In this document: positions 31,652 through 40,436 of the stretch, in pieces
How the letters are laid out: each line of letters opens with the position of its first letter
Position numbering within the stretch: position 1 is the stretch's first letter
Origin: Caulobacter sp. 602-2
GTDB taxonomy: Bacteria; Pseudomonadota; Alphaproteobacteria; Caulobacterales; Caulobacteraceae
NCBI RefSeq assembly: GCF_011043625.1
Contig: NZ_JAAKGT010000004.1
Coordinates: 310,001 to 374,000 of the forward strand
Length of the DNA stretch: 64,000 nucleotides
Direction: 5' to 3'
Position numbers and translations under genes: made by a program
The notes under the pieces: generated by a model
Seen by the model: only the letters and a program-made list of their open reading frames with translations
The model's database searches: none
What the model was told of the DNA's origin: nothing

Positions 31652-32254
31652 ATGATCACCCGTCGCCTGATCGTCGCCAGCGCCCCGCTGGTCGTGCTTG
31701 CTCCCAGCCTGGCGCTCGCCGCGCCCGCGCCCGCCTTCACCGCCAGGGACATCGACGGCAAGACCCGCTCGCTGGCCGAGTTCAAGGGCAAGACCGTCGT
31801 GCTCGAATGGGTCAACGAGGGCTGCCCCTATGTGAAGAAGCACTACTCGGGCAACATGCAGGGCCTGCAGCAGGCCGCCACGGCCGACGGCGTGGTCTGG
31901 CTCAGCGTCGCCTCGTCGGCCCCCGGCAAGCAGGGCTACTTCGCCGACGGCGCCCAGGCCAAGACCTGGATGACCGCCAAGGGCGCCAAGCCGACCACCC
32001 TGCTGCTCGACCCCGAGGGCGTGGTGGCCACCGCCTACAAGGCCAAGACCACCCCGCACATGTACGTCATCGATCCAGCCGGCCAGCTGGTCTACCAGGG
32101 CGCCATCGACGACAAGCCGTCCAGCAAGCCCGAGGACATCGCCACGGCCAAGAACTACGTCGCCGCCGCGCTGTCGGATCTCAAGGCCGGCCGCAAGGTC
32201 GCCGTGCCGGCCAGCCAGCCCTACGGCTGCGCGGTGAAGTATAAGGACGCTTGA
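31652..32254 (+). CDS. Exported redoxin (AhpC/TSA-thioredoxin fold)
   Basis: A 200-residue protein with a signal peptide (MITRRLIVASAPLVVLAPSLALAAPA) and a thioredoxin-like redoxin domain. The active motif is WVNEGCPYVKKHY with one N-terminal Cys and no CxxC, as in single-Cys redoxins; a second Cys sits near the end (YGCAVKYK). The cis-Pro region is TPHMYVIDPAGQLVYQG. Probably a periplasmic peroxide or thiol reductase of unknown partner. A short distance away, DsbD could supply electrons. Divergent from the DUF1353 lipoprotein. Confidence 0.85.
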   Translation: MITRRLIVASAPLVVLAPSLALAAPAPAFTARDIDGKTRSLAEFKGKTVVLEWVNEGCPYVKKHYSGNMQGLQQAATADGVVWLSVASSAPGKQGYFADGAQAKTWMTAKGAKPTTLLLDPEGVVATAYKAKTTPHMYVIDPAGQLVYQGAIDDKPSSKPEDIATAKNYVAAALSDLKAGRKVAVPASQPYGCAVKYKDA

Positions 32255-32261
32255 GGCGCCT

Positions 32262-32365
32262 TGCGTCCTTCGAGGCCCGCTGCGCGGGCGCCTCAGGATG
32301 AAGAATTCAGTGCAGTGAGACCCTCATCCTGAGGTGCGAGCCGCCGGCGAGCCTCGAAGGACGCA
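32262..32365. repeat. 104-bp inverted repeat, 'TGCGTCCTTCGAGGC' family, copy 1
   Basis: Outer arms TGCGTCCTTCGAGGC / GCCTCGAAGGACGCA, inner arms CGCCTCAGGATGA / TCATCCTGAGGTGCG. It fills the entire gap between two convergent genes (stops at 32252-32254 and 32366-32368). A copy of exactly the same length lies at 49472-49575, differing at only about ten positions, mostly in the centre. Confidence 0.9.
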
Positions 32366-32857
32366 CTACGCCGCCGGCTGCGGCGGGGCCGTGATCACCT
32401 CGACGTTGTCGTTCAGCAGATAGACCATGTCGCGCAGGGCCTGGTCCTGGGTCTTGACGGTCTTGGCGTCGGCCATGGCCGTCAGCTTCTCGGGCAGGTC
32501 CTGGCTGATGCCGCGCAGGATGCATTTCAGGTCGTCGACCGCGCCGCGCTCCTTGAGGGTGACGTGGCCCTTCATGTCCAGCGCCGACAGCGCCTCGATC
32601 TCGGCCTTGAAGGCGGTAAAGCCCGGCAGGGCCACGGCCGGGGCGGCGGGATCCTTGGGCAGGGCCTCGCGATAGCCCTCGACGCGGGTCTTCAGGGCGC
32701 CGGCGCGCTTGACGATGTCGATGAACAGCGGCTCGCCGGCCACCGACGGCGGGGCATGGCCGGGCTGCACGACCGCGGGGGCCTGGTTCACCGGCGCCGC
32801 CGAACCGGTCGAGGCCAGCCACAGCATGGCGGAAAAGGCGACCGCGTCGCAGGACAT
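32366..32857 (-). CDS. Exported hypothetical protein
   Basis: Family not recognised. It has 163 residues from ATG 32857 with GAGGAG upstream; an ATG further upstream at 32893 is possible. A weak signal-like segment (MSCDAVAFSAMLWLASTGSA) precedes a helical, charged body (FTAFKAEIEALSALDMKGHVTLKERGAVDD) with a single Cys. No enzyme motif. The stop abuts the 104-bp repeat. Confidence 0.7.
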   Translation of the reverse strand: MSCDAVAFSAMLWLASTGSAAPVNQAPAVVQPGHAPPSVAGEPLFIDIVKRAGALKTRVEGYREALPKDPAAPAVALPGFTAFKAEIEALSALDMKGHVTLKERGAVDDLKCILRGISQDLPEKLTAMADAKTVKTQDQALRDMVYLLNDNVEVITAPPQPAA

Positions 32858-33004
32858 CGCAAACTCCTCGCGAAAAACGTCATTGGTATTCATGACGCCG
32901 AGACTGACCTTTGGTAATCCCGGGGCCGTAAACGCCGTTTTACTACAAGCGTGGCAGTCGAAAGTGGACGCCGGTTTCGGCGGCCGCCACGCGCCAAACA
33001 AGAC

Positions 33005-34636
33005 ATGGAGACGCTAGTGTCCGATCTCGACGCCGCCTGGACCCGCCTGGAAACCGCCGCCAAGGCCGCCGGGGAGAAGCGCATCGTCGAGTTCTTCGAC
33101 ACCGAGCCCCAGCGCCTGGAAACCCTGACGCTCGACGTCGCCGGCCTGCATCTGGACCTTTCCAAGCAGGCCTGGGACGAGGCCGGCCTGGAGGCCGCGC
33201 TCGATCTGGCCCACGCCGCCGGCGTCGAGGCCGCCCGCGCCCGCATGCTGGGCGGCGAGGCGATCAACAGCTCCGAAGGCCGCGCCGTGCTGCACGTGGC
33301 GCTGCGCGCCAAAAGCAACGCCGACATCAAGGCCCAAGGCGTTCCGGTGATGGCCGATGTGGAGGCCGTCCGCAGCCGGATGAAGGCCTTCGCCGACGCC
33401 GTCCGCTCGGGCGAGATCAAGGGCGCCACGGGCAAGCCCTTCAAGGCGATCCTGCACATCGGCATCGGCGGCAGCGATCTTGGTCCCCGCCTGCTGTGGG
33501 ACGCCCTGCGTCCGGTGAAGCCCGAAATCGACCTGCGCTTCGTGGCCAATGTCGACGGCGCCGAGTTCCTGCTGACCACGGCCGATCTCGATCCGGAAGA
33601 GACCCTGGTGGTGGTGGTCTCCAAGACCTTCACCACCCAGGAGACCATGTCCAACGCCGCCGCCGCCCGCGCCTGGCTGGTCGCGGCGCTCGGTGAAGAG
33701 GGGGCCAACGCCCACCTGGCCGCCGTGTCGACCGCGCTCGACAAGACCTCGGCCTTCGGGGTGGCCGACGAGCGGGTGTTCGGCTTCTGGGACTGGGTCG
33801 GCGGCCGTTACTCGCTGTGGTCGGCGGTCAGCCTGTCGGTGGCCGTCGCCGCCGGCTGGGACGTGTTCCAGGGCTTCCTCGACGGCGCGGCCGAGATGGA
33901 CGCCCACTTCGCCAGCGCGCCGCTGGAGAAGAACGCTCCGGTGCTGGTGGCCCTGGCCCAGATCTTCAACCGCAACGGCCTGGACCGCCGCGCCCGCTCG
34001 GTCGTTCCGTACTCGCACCGCCTGCGCCGCCTGGCCTCGTTCCTCCAGCAGCTGGAGATGGAGAGCAACGGCAAGTCGGTCGGTCCGGACGGCAAGCCCG
34101 CCCAGCGCGGCACCGCCACCGTCGTGTTCGGCGACGAGGGCACCAACGTCCAGCACGCCTACTTCCAGTGCATGCACCAGGGCAGCGACATCACGCCGAT
34201 GGAGCTGATCGGCCTGGCCAAGTCGGATGAAGGCCCCGCCGGCATGCACGAGAAGCTGCTGTCGAACCTCCTGGCCCAGGCCGAAGCCTTCATGGTGGGC
34301 CGCACCACCGAGGATGTGGTCGCCGAGCTGCAGGCCAAGGGCGTGTCGGAAGCCGAGATCGCCACGCTTGCCCCGCAGCGCACCTTCGCCGGCAACCGCC
34401 CCTCGACGCTGGTGCTGCTCGACCGCCTGACGCCCCAGACCTTCGGGGCCCTAATCGCCCTCTACGAGCACAAGACCTTCGTCGAAGGCGTGATCTGGGG
34501 GATCAACAGCTTCGACCAGTGGGGCGTGGAGCTGGGCAAGGTGATGGCGAACCGCATCCTGCCGGAACTGGAAGCCGGCGCGGTCGGCCAGCATGATCCG
34601 TCGACGGCCGCGCTGATCGAGCGGTTGAAGAAGTAG
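33005..34636 (+). CDS. pgi: Glucose-6-phosphate isomerase
   Basis: Interconverts glucose-6-P and fructose-6-P. It has 543 residues from ATG 33005 (METLVSDLDAAW), matching the family length; the frame is open from 32951. Signatures: IGIGGSDLGPRLLWDAL, SKTFTTQETM, EMESNGKSV (catalytic Glu/Lys region), GTNVQHAYFQCMHQG and GINSFDQWGVELGK. It is monocistronic and ends before a GC-rich repeat that probably terminates it. Confidence 0.97.
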   Translation: METLVSDLDAAWTRLETAAKAAGEKRIVEFFDTEPQRLETLTLDVAGLHLDLSKQAWDEAGLEAALDLAHAAGVEAARARMLGGEAINSSEGRAVLHVALRAKSNADIKAQGVPVMADVEAVRSRMKAFADAVRSGEIKGATGKPFKAILHIGIGGSDLGPRLLWDALRPVKPEIDLRFVANVDGAEFLLTTADLDPEETLVVVVSKTFTTQETMSNAAAARAWLVAALGEEGANAHLAAVSTALDKTSAFGVADERVFGFWDWVGGRYSLWSAVSLSVAVAAGWDVFQGFLDGAAEMDAHFASAPLEKNAPVLVALAQIFNRNGLDRRARSVVPYSHRLRRLASFLQQLEMESNGKSVGPDGKPAQRGTATVVFGDEGTNVQHAYFQCMHQGSDITPMELIGLAKSDEGPAGMHEKLLSNLLAQAEAFMVGRTTEDVVAELQAKGVSEAEIATLAPQRTFAGNRPSTLVLLDRLTPQTFGALIALYEHKTFVEGVIWGINSFDQWGVELGKVMANRILPELEAGAVGQHDPSTAALIERLKK

Positions 34637-34649
34637 CCGCCTGCCGGCG

Positions 34650-34752
34650 GCCCCCCTCAGTCGCTCCGCGACAGCTCCCCCAGAGGGGGAGCATCTGCGG
34701 CGGTAGATCCTCCCCCTCTGGGGGAGGTGGCCCGAAGGGCCGGAGGGGGCCG
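34650..34752. repeat. GC-rich intergenic palindromic repeat ('CTCCCCCAGAGGGGGAG' family)
   Basis: Two units back to back: CCCCTCAGTCGCTCCGCGAC then AGCTCCCCCAGAGGGGGAGC, and CCTCCCCCTCTGGGGGAGGT then GGCCCGAAGGGCCGGAGGGG. It lies between convergent pgi and the TonB receptor. The first unit recurs almost letter for letter at 37030-37074. Confidence 0.85.
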
Positions 34753-34762
34753 CGCAGCGGCC

Positions 34763-36835
34763 TTAGAACGTCTTGCGCACCCTCAGGCTGACGAAGGTCC
34801 TGGGATCGATGTCGCGGACTTCCTGGTAGCGTACCGGACGGGTGACGCGGTCGGCATAGACTGTGCGGGTGACGACGAAGTCGTCCCAGACGTTCAGCTG
34901 GGCGCGGATGGCCAGGGTGTTGGTCGGCTTGTACTCGGCGAAGGCCTCGTAATAGGCCGCGCCGCGCCACTTGTTGGTCTGGTCGGGGTCGTAGGTGCCC
35001 TGGCCCAGCAGCGGCAGCCAGTTGATCCCCCACTGCACCTGGCCGCGCATCAGGTCCTGCTGGAAGCCGATGTTGGCCTGGGTCGGGCGCACCTGCGAGA
35101 TCGGACGGTCCTTGTGGTCGGTCGGGTCGGTGACGTGGGTCTCGTTCCAGTCGTTCTTGAAGGTCAGGCGGCCGCCCTTCACGCCCAGCTTGTCGGTGGG
35201 CACGACGATGTTGAGAGACAGCTTGTCGAGCGTGCCGTCGCCGATGTTGCCGGTCGCCGACAGGCCGCCAGGCAGGGGCAGGCGGTCGATGACGCCGATG
35301 ATCTCGTCGTGGCGCCAGCCGATCGACACCACGCCCTCGCCCCAGAAGCGGCGCTCGTAGGTCAGTTCCGAGATCCAGCGCTGCTCGGGCTCCAGGTCGA
35401 CATTGCCGCCATAGACCGTGCCGTCGCCGAACTCGGCCGAGGCGGCGAAGTCGCCGAAGTCCAGCTGGCCCAGTTCGCGCTCGAAGCGGAAGCGCAGCTG
35501 GTGGTCGGCCTTGGGCGTCCAGGTCGCCTGGAAGCGGGGCTTGGCGTAGAAGAAGCTCTTCTCCTGGTCGGCGTCGCCGGCCTGGCTGATCGTCGAGGTC
35601 TCCAGCCGCAGGCCGCCCTCCAGGGTCAGCTTGGGGTTCACCCGCCAGGTGGTCTTCAGGAACGCCTCGCCGCGCGTCTCCTCGACCTTGACCGAGGCCG
35701 AGGGCAGGGGGACCGCCGCGCCGCCCACCGAATAGGCCTGCTTCACGTCGAGCATGTTGTAGGCGACCTCGCCGCCGAACTCGAAGGTCAGGCCGGGCCG
35801 GCGCTCGTGGCGGACGGTGGCGCGCAGGATGGACTCCGAGGAGTCGCCCTCGGCGCCGAACAGTTCCTGCGGGCTGACCGCGCCGCTGAGCGTGGCGTCG
35901 CTGGTGGCCTCGCTGTCGAACTTCTCGAACTCGTGCATCACCCGGGTTTCGAGGTTCCAGCGCGGGGCCAGGGGGCGGCTGTAGGTCAGGCCGAGCTCCC
36001 CCGAGCGGGTGTCTTCCTCATAGGCGGTGCGGCGCTTGGAGGTCGGCGAGGTCAGTTCCTGCCAGTCCTGCCAGTCGTTGACGCCGTAGCGGGCGGTGGC
36101 GTCGATCTTGCCGCCGGCCAGCGGGCCGGCGTAGTTGCCGCGGATCGAGCGACCGCCGCCGTAGCCGTCGTTCAGGAAGGCCTCGTCGCGCAGCACTGCG
36201 CCGCTGCCGTCGCGGCGCACCGAGCGGCCCGCGCCGTTGGAGTCGCTGCTGCTGGTGCCGTCCGACAGGGTGACGCCCCAGCTCTTGTCGCCGTCGCGGG
36301 CGGTGAACTGGTAGGAGCCGCCCCACACGTCGTGGCCGCCGTCGAAGATCTGGCTGTTGAGGGTCAGGATCGACTGGCGGGTCGCGCCCTTCTTGAGTAT
36401 CACGTTGGCCACCACGCCATAGCCCTGCATATCGATGCCGGGCGCGCCGCCGCGGATAAGCTCGATGCGCTCGACCTGGCTGGCCGGCGTGCGCTGCAGG
36501 ACGTTGGAGCCGGTCTCGGCCTTGGAGGCGGGGCGGTTGTTGTTGACCAGCACGTTGCCGACCGCGCCCTCGAAGCCGCGCGTGCCGGCGCCGTCGTTGA
36601 GCACGAAGCCGGGCAGGCGGTTGACCATGTCCAGCGCGGTGTTGGGGCGCAGGCTGGCGAAGAAGTCCGGCACGAAGATCAGCACGCCCTTCTGGGTCGC
36701 GTCGTCCAGCGGCGCTTCGCTGGTCGGGCCGGTCGGAACCGGCGTCTGGGCGGCTTGCGCGCTGTCGGCGGCCTGGGCCGCGCCGGCGGCGAGCAACACG
36801 AAGGCGGCGGTGGCGAACAACACGGACTTGGACAT
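34763..36835 (-). CDS. TonB-dependent receptor (plug plus outer-membrane barrel)
   Basis: 690 residues from ATG 36835 (MSKSVLFATAAFVLLAAGAA..AQA signal), with GAGGGGA upstream. The plug domain (about 50-150) contains LDMVNRLPGFVLNDGAGTRG, VLVNNNRPASK and VERIELIRGGAPGIDMQGYG. The rest alternates as beta-strands with Trp/Tyr girdles and ends VSLRVRKTF, the usual C-terminal Phe. It is co-directional with and downstream of the GH2 gene, with an intergenic repeat between, so it may import oligosaccharides released by that enzyme. This is inference from position only. Confidence 0.88.
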   Translation of the reverse strand: MSKSVLFATAAFVLLAAGAAQAADSAQAAQTPVPTGPTSEAPLDDATQKGVLIFVPDFFASLRPNTALDMVNRLPGFVLNDGAGTRGFEGAVGNVLVNNNRPASKAETGSNVLQRTPASQVERIELIRGGAPGIDMQGYGVVANVILKKGATRQSILTLNSQIFDGGHDVWGGSYQFTARDGDKSWGVTLSDGTSSSDSNGAGRSVRRDGSGAVLRDEAFLNDGYGGGRSIRGNYAGPLAGGKIDATARYGVNDWQDWQELTSPTSKRRTAYEEDTRSGELGLTYSRPLAPRWNLETRVMHEFEKFDSEATSDATLSGAVSPQELFGAEGDSSESILRATVRHERRPGLTFEFGGEVAYNMLDVKQAYSVGGAAVPLPSASVKVEETRGEAFLKTTWRVNPKLTLEGGLRLETSTISQAGDADQEKSFFYAKPRFQATWTPKADHQLRFRFERELGQLDFGDFAASAEFGDGTVYGGNVDLEPEQRWISELTYERRFWGEGVVSIGWRHDEIIGVIDRLPLPGGLSATGNIGDGTLDKLSLNIVVPTDKLGVKGGRLTFKNDWNETHVTDPTDHKDRPISQVRPTQANIGFQQDLMRGQVQWGINWLPLLGQGTYDPDQTNKWRGAAYYEAFAEYKPTNTLAIRAQLNVWDDFVVTRTVYADRVTRPVRYQEVRDIDPRTFVSLRVRKTF

Positions 36836-36970
36836 GAACTTTCCCCTCAATCCCGGGGAAGGTCTTGCCGGTGGTCGCCCGCGACCTCAAATTAAACGCA
36901 GGAAATGTGGATTAAATATCCGAAATCATTACTGGAAGTTCAGATTGAGCTTCTTCGTTCTCGCCGATAG

Positions 36971-37070
36971 ATCCTCCCCCTCTGGGGGGGCAGAGGGCCG
37001 GAGGGGGATAGCGCGGCGTAGGCGGATCTACCCCCTCAGTCGCTTCGCGACAGCTCCCCCAGAGGGGGAG
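36971..37070. repeat. GC-rich intergenic palindromic repeat, same family
   Basis: The same two units as at 34650-34752, in swapped order, with the CCCCTCAGTCGCTTCGCGAC / AGCTCCCCCAGAGGGGGAGC half nearly identical. It occupies the 259-bp spacer between the GH2 gene and the TonB receptor. An AT-richer stretch at 36890-36950 next to the receptor start probably holds its promoter. Confidence 0.85.
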
Positions 37071-37094
37071 CATCTTTCCGCCGAGATGCTAGCC

Positions 37095-40000
37095 CTACCG
37101 CTTGCGATAGAGCTCCGCCTCGATGATCCCCAGCGCGCCGCCGGCCTTGACCTTCTCGGCGCCGGTGTCGAAGCCGGCCTTGGCGCCGGTGATCTCGACG
37201 ATCTTGCCGAAGCCGTCGCGGTCGGCGGTGGCGCCGGTCAGGGCGATGCGCAGGCGCGAGCCCTTGGCGGCCTTCAGCGGCAGGGTCACGTAGCCCAGGC
37301 TCTTGGGGGCCTCGCCCTCGTAGACCACCTTGCCGTCCAGGGTGATGCGCAGCGGATAGGAGCGCAGACGCCAGCCGATCAGTTTCAGCGTGACCTCGTC
37401 GACCGTCTGGGCCTTGGCCAGGCGGTACTCGATCCAGGCGTTCTCCAGCTTGCCGTCGCTGGCCCAGTGGGTGGCCTCGTCGTCGTCGACGGTGGCGCCG
37501 GCCTTGTCGGCGTTCGAGCCCGCGGTGATCTCCACGGCCTTGAGCGTGTCGCGACGGACCTTGAAGGCCGGGGTCGAGGGCGTGGGGCCGCGCGCCAGGC
37601 TGACGGGCAGGAGCGGCGCCTCGCCGGGAGCGGCCACGGCGTCCAGGGTCAGCGTGGCGGGCTTCAGGCCCTCGGCCTTGGCGGTGACGATCACCTGACC
37701 GGCCGCCAGGGTCGAGCGCAGGGCAACGCGGTTGATCCCGCCCTCCACCGGCAGGGCCTTGGCCAGGATGTAGTTGTCGTCCTTGCGGTTGGAGCCGGCG
37801 TACTGGGTCACCGCGTCGACGCCGGCCGGGCCCTTGGTCACCGGCTCGCCCGAGGCCGAGACCGGCGTGTCGGTCGGCTTGGCGCTGCTCCTGGAGTCGC
37901 CCTGGGCGATGCCGCCGCGCCATTCGGCCGGCCCGGCCACGTCGAAGCTGACCGTGTCCAGCGCCGTCGGCACGCGCCGGCCCTGTGCGTCGACGGCTTC
38001 GACGTCCACGAGGGCGATGTCGGCCGCGTCGGCCTTCCAGCCGCCCGGACCGGTGCGCGGGGTCAGGCGAAGGGCGACCGCCGGACCGGTGGTGACCCGC
38101 TCGTCGCGGGCCGTTTCCTTGCCCTTGGCGTCGCGGGCGATGGCGACCAGCGTCCCGGGGGCGTAGGCCACGCCCTTGAAGGTGAACAGGAAGCCGTCCG
38201 ACTTCGCGCCCTTGCCCAGCGACCTGCCGTTCAGCACCAGCTCGACGCTGTCGGCGCTGGAGACCACCTGTACGTCCTTCACCACGCCCGGCGCATAGTT
38301 CCAGTGGCCGACGATGTGGGCGCGCGGCTTTTCGACGTCGACCCAGCCGTCCCACATCACCTGGTGGGCGAAGAAGCCCTCCTTCCTGATGCGCATGGCG
38401 TCCACCTCGCCGCTGCGGCGATAGTTGTTGTCGCCGCGGAAGTGGGTGTTGCTGTCGGAGAAGATGATGTTGACCCCGCCGGCGCTGACCCGATCGCCGC
38501 CGCCAGGGCGCTCGCGCCAATAGTCGAACCAGCGGCGCACGGTCTCGGCGACCATGCTGTCCTGGTTGCGGTTGTAGTCGGGGCTGTCGGCGTGGAACGG
38601 CGGGGTGAAGGCGTCCTGGAACTTCCGCGCGGACTCGTCGCGCGAATACTCCATGGCCCACATCGGCTTGCCGGCGCTCTTGTTGATGTAGAGCATCTCG
38701 CCGCCGTACTCGGCGACCTTGCTGTCGAGCATCTCGCGCGAGCCGATGGCGCGGCCGCCGTGCGGGTCCAGCTGGTCGCGCACCGCCTTCAGCTGGGCCA
38801 TGTGGTCCTCGCTGATGTTCTCGTTGCCGCCCTCGTAGAAGATGATCGACGGATTGTTGCGGAAGGCGACGATGGCGTCGGCCATGGCCTCGACCCGCTG
38901 GTCCCAGCGGCGCCCGGAAACGTCGCTTTCGGCGTCGCCGGCTGGCATGGCCTGCATCAGGCCCACGCGATCGGAACTCTCCACGTCCTGGCGGGCCGGA
39001 GCGATGTGCATCCAGCGCACCAGGTTGCCGCCGCTCTCGACCATCAGGCCGTTGGAGAAGTCGCTGATCCACGGCGGGATGTTGGTCCCGAGCGCCGGCC
39101 ATTCGTTGCTGGTGCGCTGGGCGTAGCCGTGCACCTGGATGGCGCGGTCGTTCAGGAAGATGGTCCCGTTCTTGAACTCGGTCTTGCGGAAGCCGGTGCG
39201 GGTCAGGGCGCTGTCGACGACCTTGCCATCCTCCACCAGCTCGGTGGTCACCGCATAGAGATAGCCGTAGCCCCAGCTCCAGAAGTGCAGGTCAGACAGC
39301 CGCTGGCTGGCCGACACCGTCTTGGTTTCGCCCGGCGCGATGGTCACGGCCGGGGCGGTGAATTGGCCGGCCGGCTTGCCGTCGACGTCCTTCAGCGTGA
39401 CCCGGTAGGCGAAGGTGCGGGGCCTCGCCCCATCGTTCCTCACCTGGCTCTCGGCGTGGATCGTGGCCTTGCGGCCCTTGATGTCGAACTGGTCGGCCCA
39501 GACATAGACGCCGGTGGTGCCCAGGCTGGTGTAGAGCGGCAGGGTCTGGTGCAGGTCGCCGGTCAGGTGCAGCCGCACCGCGCGGTGGATCCCGCCGTAG
39601 TTCACATTGAAGTTGTTGTTGTTCCACTGGAAGCCGCTGCCGGTGGCGCGCTCCTTGTACTTCCAGTCGTTGTCGACCCGCACGGCGATGACGTTGACGA
39701 ACGGGGCGGGCTTCAAAAGCTTGGTCGCATCCACCCCGAAGGCCGTGGCGCCGTTCTCGTGGCCGCCGGCCCGCACGCCGTTGACATAGACGTCGCCGGC
39801 CTGGCGCACGCCCTCGAAGTCGAGAATGGCGCGGCCGCCCACCGCCGGGCCTTGATCCGCCGGCAGCACGAAGCGCTTGCGGTACCAGGTGATCCCGGTC
39901 GAGTGCTCGTGGATGTCGCGCGAGAACGCCTCGTCCTCGTTGAAGGCGCGGGGCAGGGTGACCGGCTTCCAGGCGGCGTCGTCGAAGGCGGCGGCTTCGG

Positions 40001-40136
40001 CGCCCAATAGTTCGCCGGTGGCCATGCGCCAGCCGTCGTTGAACGGGGTCTCGCCCGCCAGGGACGGGCCGGCGGCCAGGGCCAGCAGGCTGGCGGCCCC
40101 CAAAAGCGTCAGCGAACGGGTCAGCGGGCGTCGCAT
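37095..40136 (-). CDS. Exported glycoside hydrolase family 2 beta-galactosidase-like enzyme
   Basis: A 1013-residue secreted GH2 enzyme with signal peptide MRRPLTRSLTLLGAASLLAL..LAG. Domains in order: GH2 sugar-binding jellyroll (about 30-190), Ig-like domain (about 195-315) and TIM barrel (about 320-560). The putative acid/base is E439 (GGNEN) and the nucleophile E496 (MWAMEYSRD). Then come a DUF4982/Ig-type region and a C-terminal discoidin-like carbohydrate-binding domain (about 860-980, KAVEITAGSNADKAGATVDD). It would cleave terminal beta-galactosyl or related residues from plant glycans in the periplasm. A palindrome upstream (40151-40165) suggests substrate-responsive repression. Confidence 0.88.
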   Translation of the reverse strand: MRRPLTRSLTLLGAASLLALAAGPSLAGETPFNDGWRMATGELLGAEAAAFDDAAWKPVTLPRAFNEDEAFSRDIHEHSTGITWYRKRFVLPADQGPAVGGRAILDFEGVRQAGDVYVNGVRAGGHENGATAFGVDATKLLKPAPFVNVIAVRVDNDWKYKERATGSGFQWNNNNFNVNYGGIHRAVRLHLTGDLHQTLPLYTSLGTTGVYVWADQFDIKGRKATIHAESQVRNDGARPRTFAYRVTLKDVDGKPAGQFTAPAVTIAPGETKTVSASQRLSDLHFWSWGYGYLYAVTTELVEDGKVVDSALTRTGFRKTEFKNGTIFLNDRAIQVHGYAQRTSNEWPALGTNIPPWISDFSNGLMVESGGNLVRWMHIAPARQDVESSDRVGLMQAMPAGDAESDVSGRRWDQRVEAMADAIVAFRNNPSIIFYEGGNENISEDHMAQLKAVRDQLDPHGGRAIGSREMLDSKVAEYGGEMLYINKSAGKPMWAMEYSRDESARKFQDAFTPPFHADSPDYNRNQDSMVAETVRRWFDYWRERPGGGDRVSAGGVNIIFSDSNTHFRGDNNYRRSGEVDAMRIRKEGFFAHQVMWDGWVDVEKPRAHIVGHWNYAPGVVKDVQVVSSADSVELVLNGRSLGKGAKSDGFLFTFKGVAYAPGTLVAIARDAKGKETARDERVTTGPAVALRLTPRTGPGGWKADAADIALVDVEAVDAQGRRVPTALDTVSFDVAGPAEWRGGIAQGDSRSSAKPTDTPVSASGEPVTKGPAGVDAVTQYAGSNRKDDNYILAKALPVEGGINRVALRSTLAAGQVIVTAKAEGLKPATLTLDAVAAPGEAPLLPVSLARGPTPSTPAFKVRRDTLKAVEITAGSNADKAGATVDDDEATHWASDGKLENAWIEYRLAKAQTVDEVTLKLIGWRLRSYPLRITLDGKVVYEGEAPKSLGYVTLPLKAAKGSRLRIALTGATADRDGFGKIVEITGAKAGFDTGAEKVKAGGALGIIEAELYRKR

Positions 40137-40150
40137 GGACCTCTCCCTAT

Positions 40151-40165
40151 ATTGGTCAGGCCAAT
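40151..40165. promoter_or_regulatory. ATTGG-N5-CCAAT operator candidate for the GH2 gene
   Basis: ATTGGTCAGGCCAAT begins 14 bp upstream of the GH2 ATG on the minus strand. The form is typical of GntR-like sugar regulators, and a dimer bound there would block transcription or initiation. No regulator gene is adjacent. Confidence 0.5.
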
Positions 40166-40264
40166 TTATCGTTGGGCGGAGATGTGGCTTGACCGATGCG
40201 TGCTGTCAAGTCGATGCGCGTTGTGGGTGGCGTCACCGCCGCGCCTGCGCTATACGCCGCCGCG

Positions 40265-40345
40265 ATGACCCGCACGCCGCACCACCACGGCCACCACCAC
40301 CATCCGACCTCGCCTCGCGGGATCGGCCGGGTCCGCACGCTCTAA
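40265..40345 (+). CDS. Histidine-rich leader peptide of the hisS-hisZ-hisG operon
   Basis: A 26-codon ORF, ATG 40265 to TAA 40343-40345, reading MTRTPHHHGHHHHPTSPRGI and then GRVRTL. Seven His codons fall within eight positions (residues 6-13), far beyond chance. It ends 91 bp before hisS. There is no clear Shine-Dalgarno, and a GCTATAC -10-like box at 40249-40255 would start RNA almost at the ATG, so translation may be leaderless. Downstream sequences form mutually exclusive hairpins. The arrangement is that of a ribosome-mediated attenuator sensing His-tRNA. Confidence 0.85.
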   Translation: MTRTPHHHGHHHHPTSPRGIGRVRTL

Positions 40346-40364
40346 AGCCGAGCGACCCAGCCAG

Positions 40365-40429
40365 AGCCCCGCCTAGCGGATGGGGCTTAAGTGCAAGCGC
40401 CATCCGTCGAAGCCTAGAGATCTCTAAGG
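40365..40429 (+). promoter_or_regulatory. Candidate attenuator with alternative stem-loops before hisS
   Basis: Stem A pairs AGCCCC (40365-40370) with GGGGCT (40382-40387). Stem B pairs CGGATGG (40377-40383) with CCATCCG (40400-40406). They share 40382-40383 and the loop bases, so only one can form at a time. A 12-bp palindrome TAGAGATCTCTA (40415-40426) borders the hisS ribosome site AAGGA (40426-40430). No U-run follows stem A, so control may be of translation and not of classical termination. Confidence 0.6.
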
Positions 40430-40436
40430 ACCGACG

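Noticed and set aside
40156..40338. A 60-residue minus-strand ORF over the his leader
   Set aside because: It is the complement of the leader region. The His-codon run on the plus strand and its position before hisS give a better explanation.
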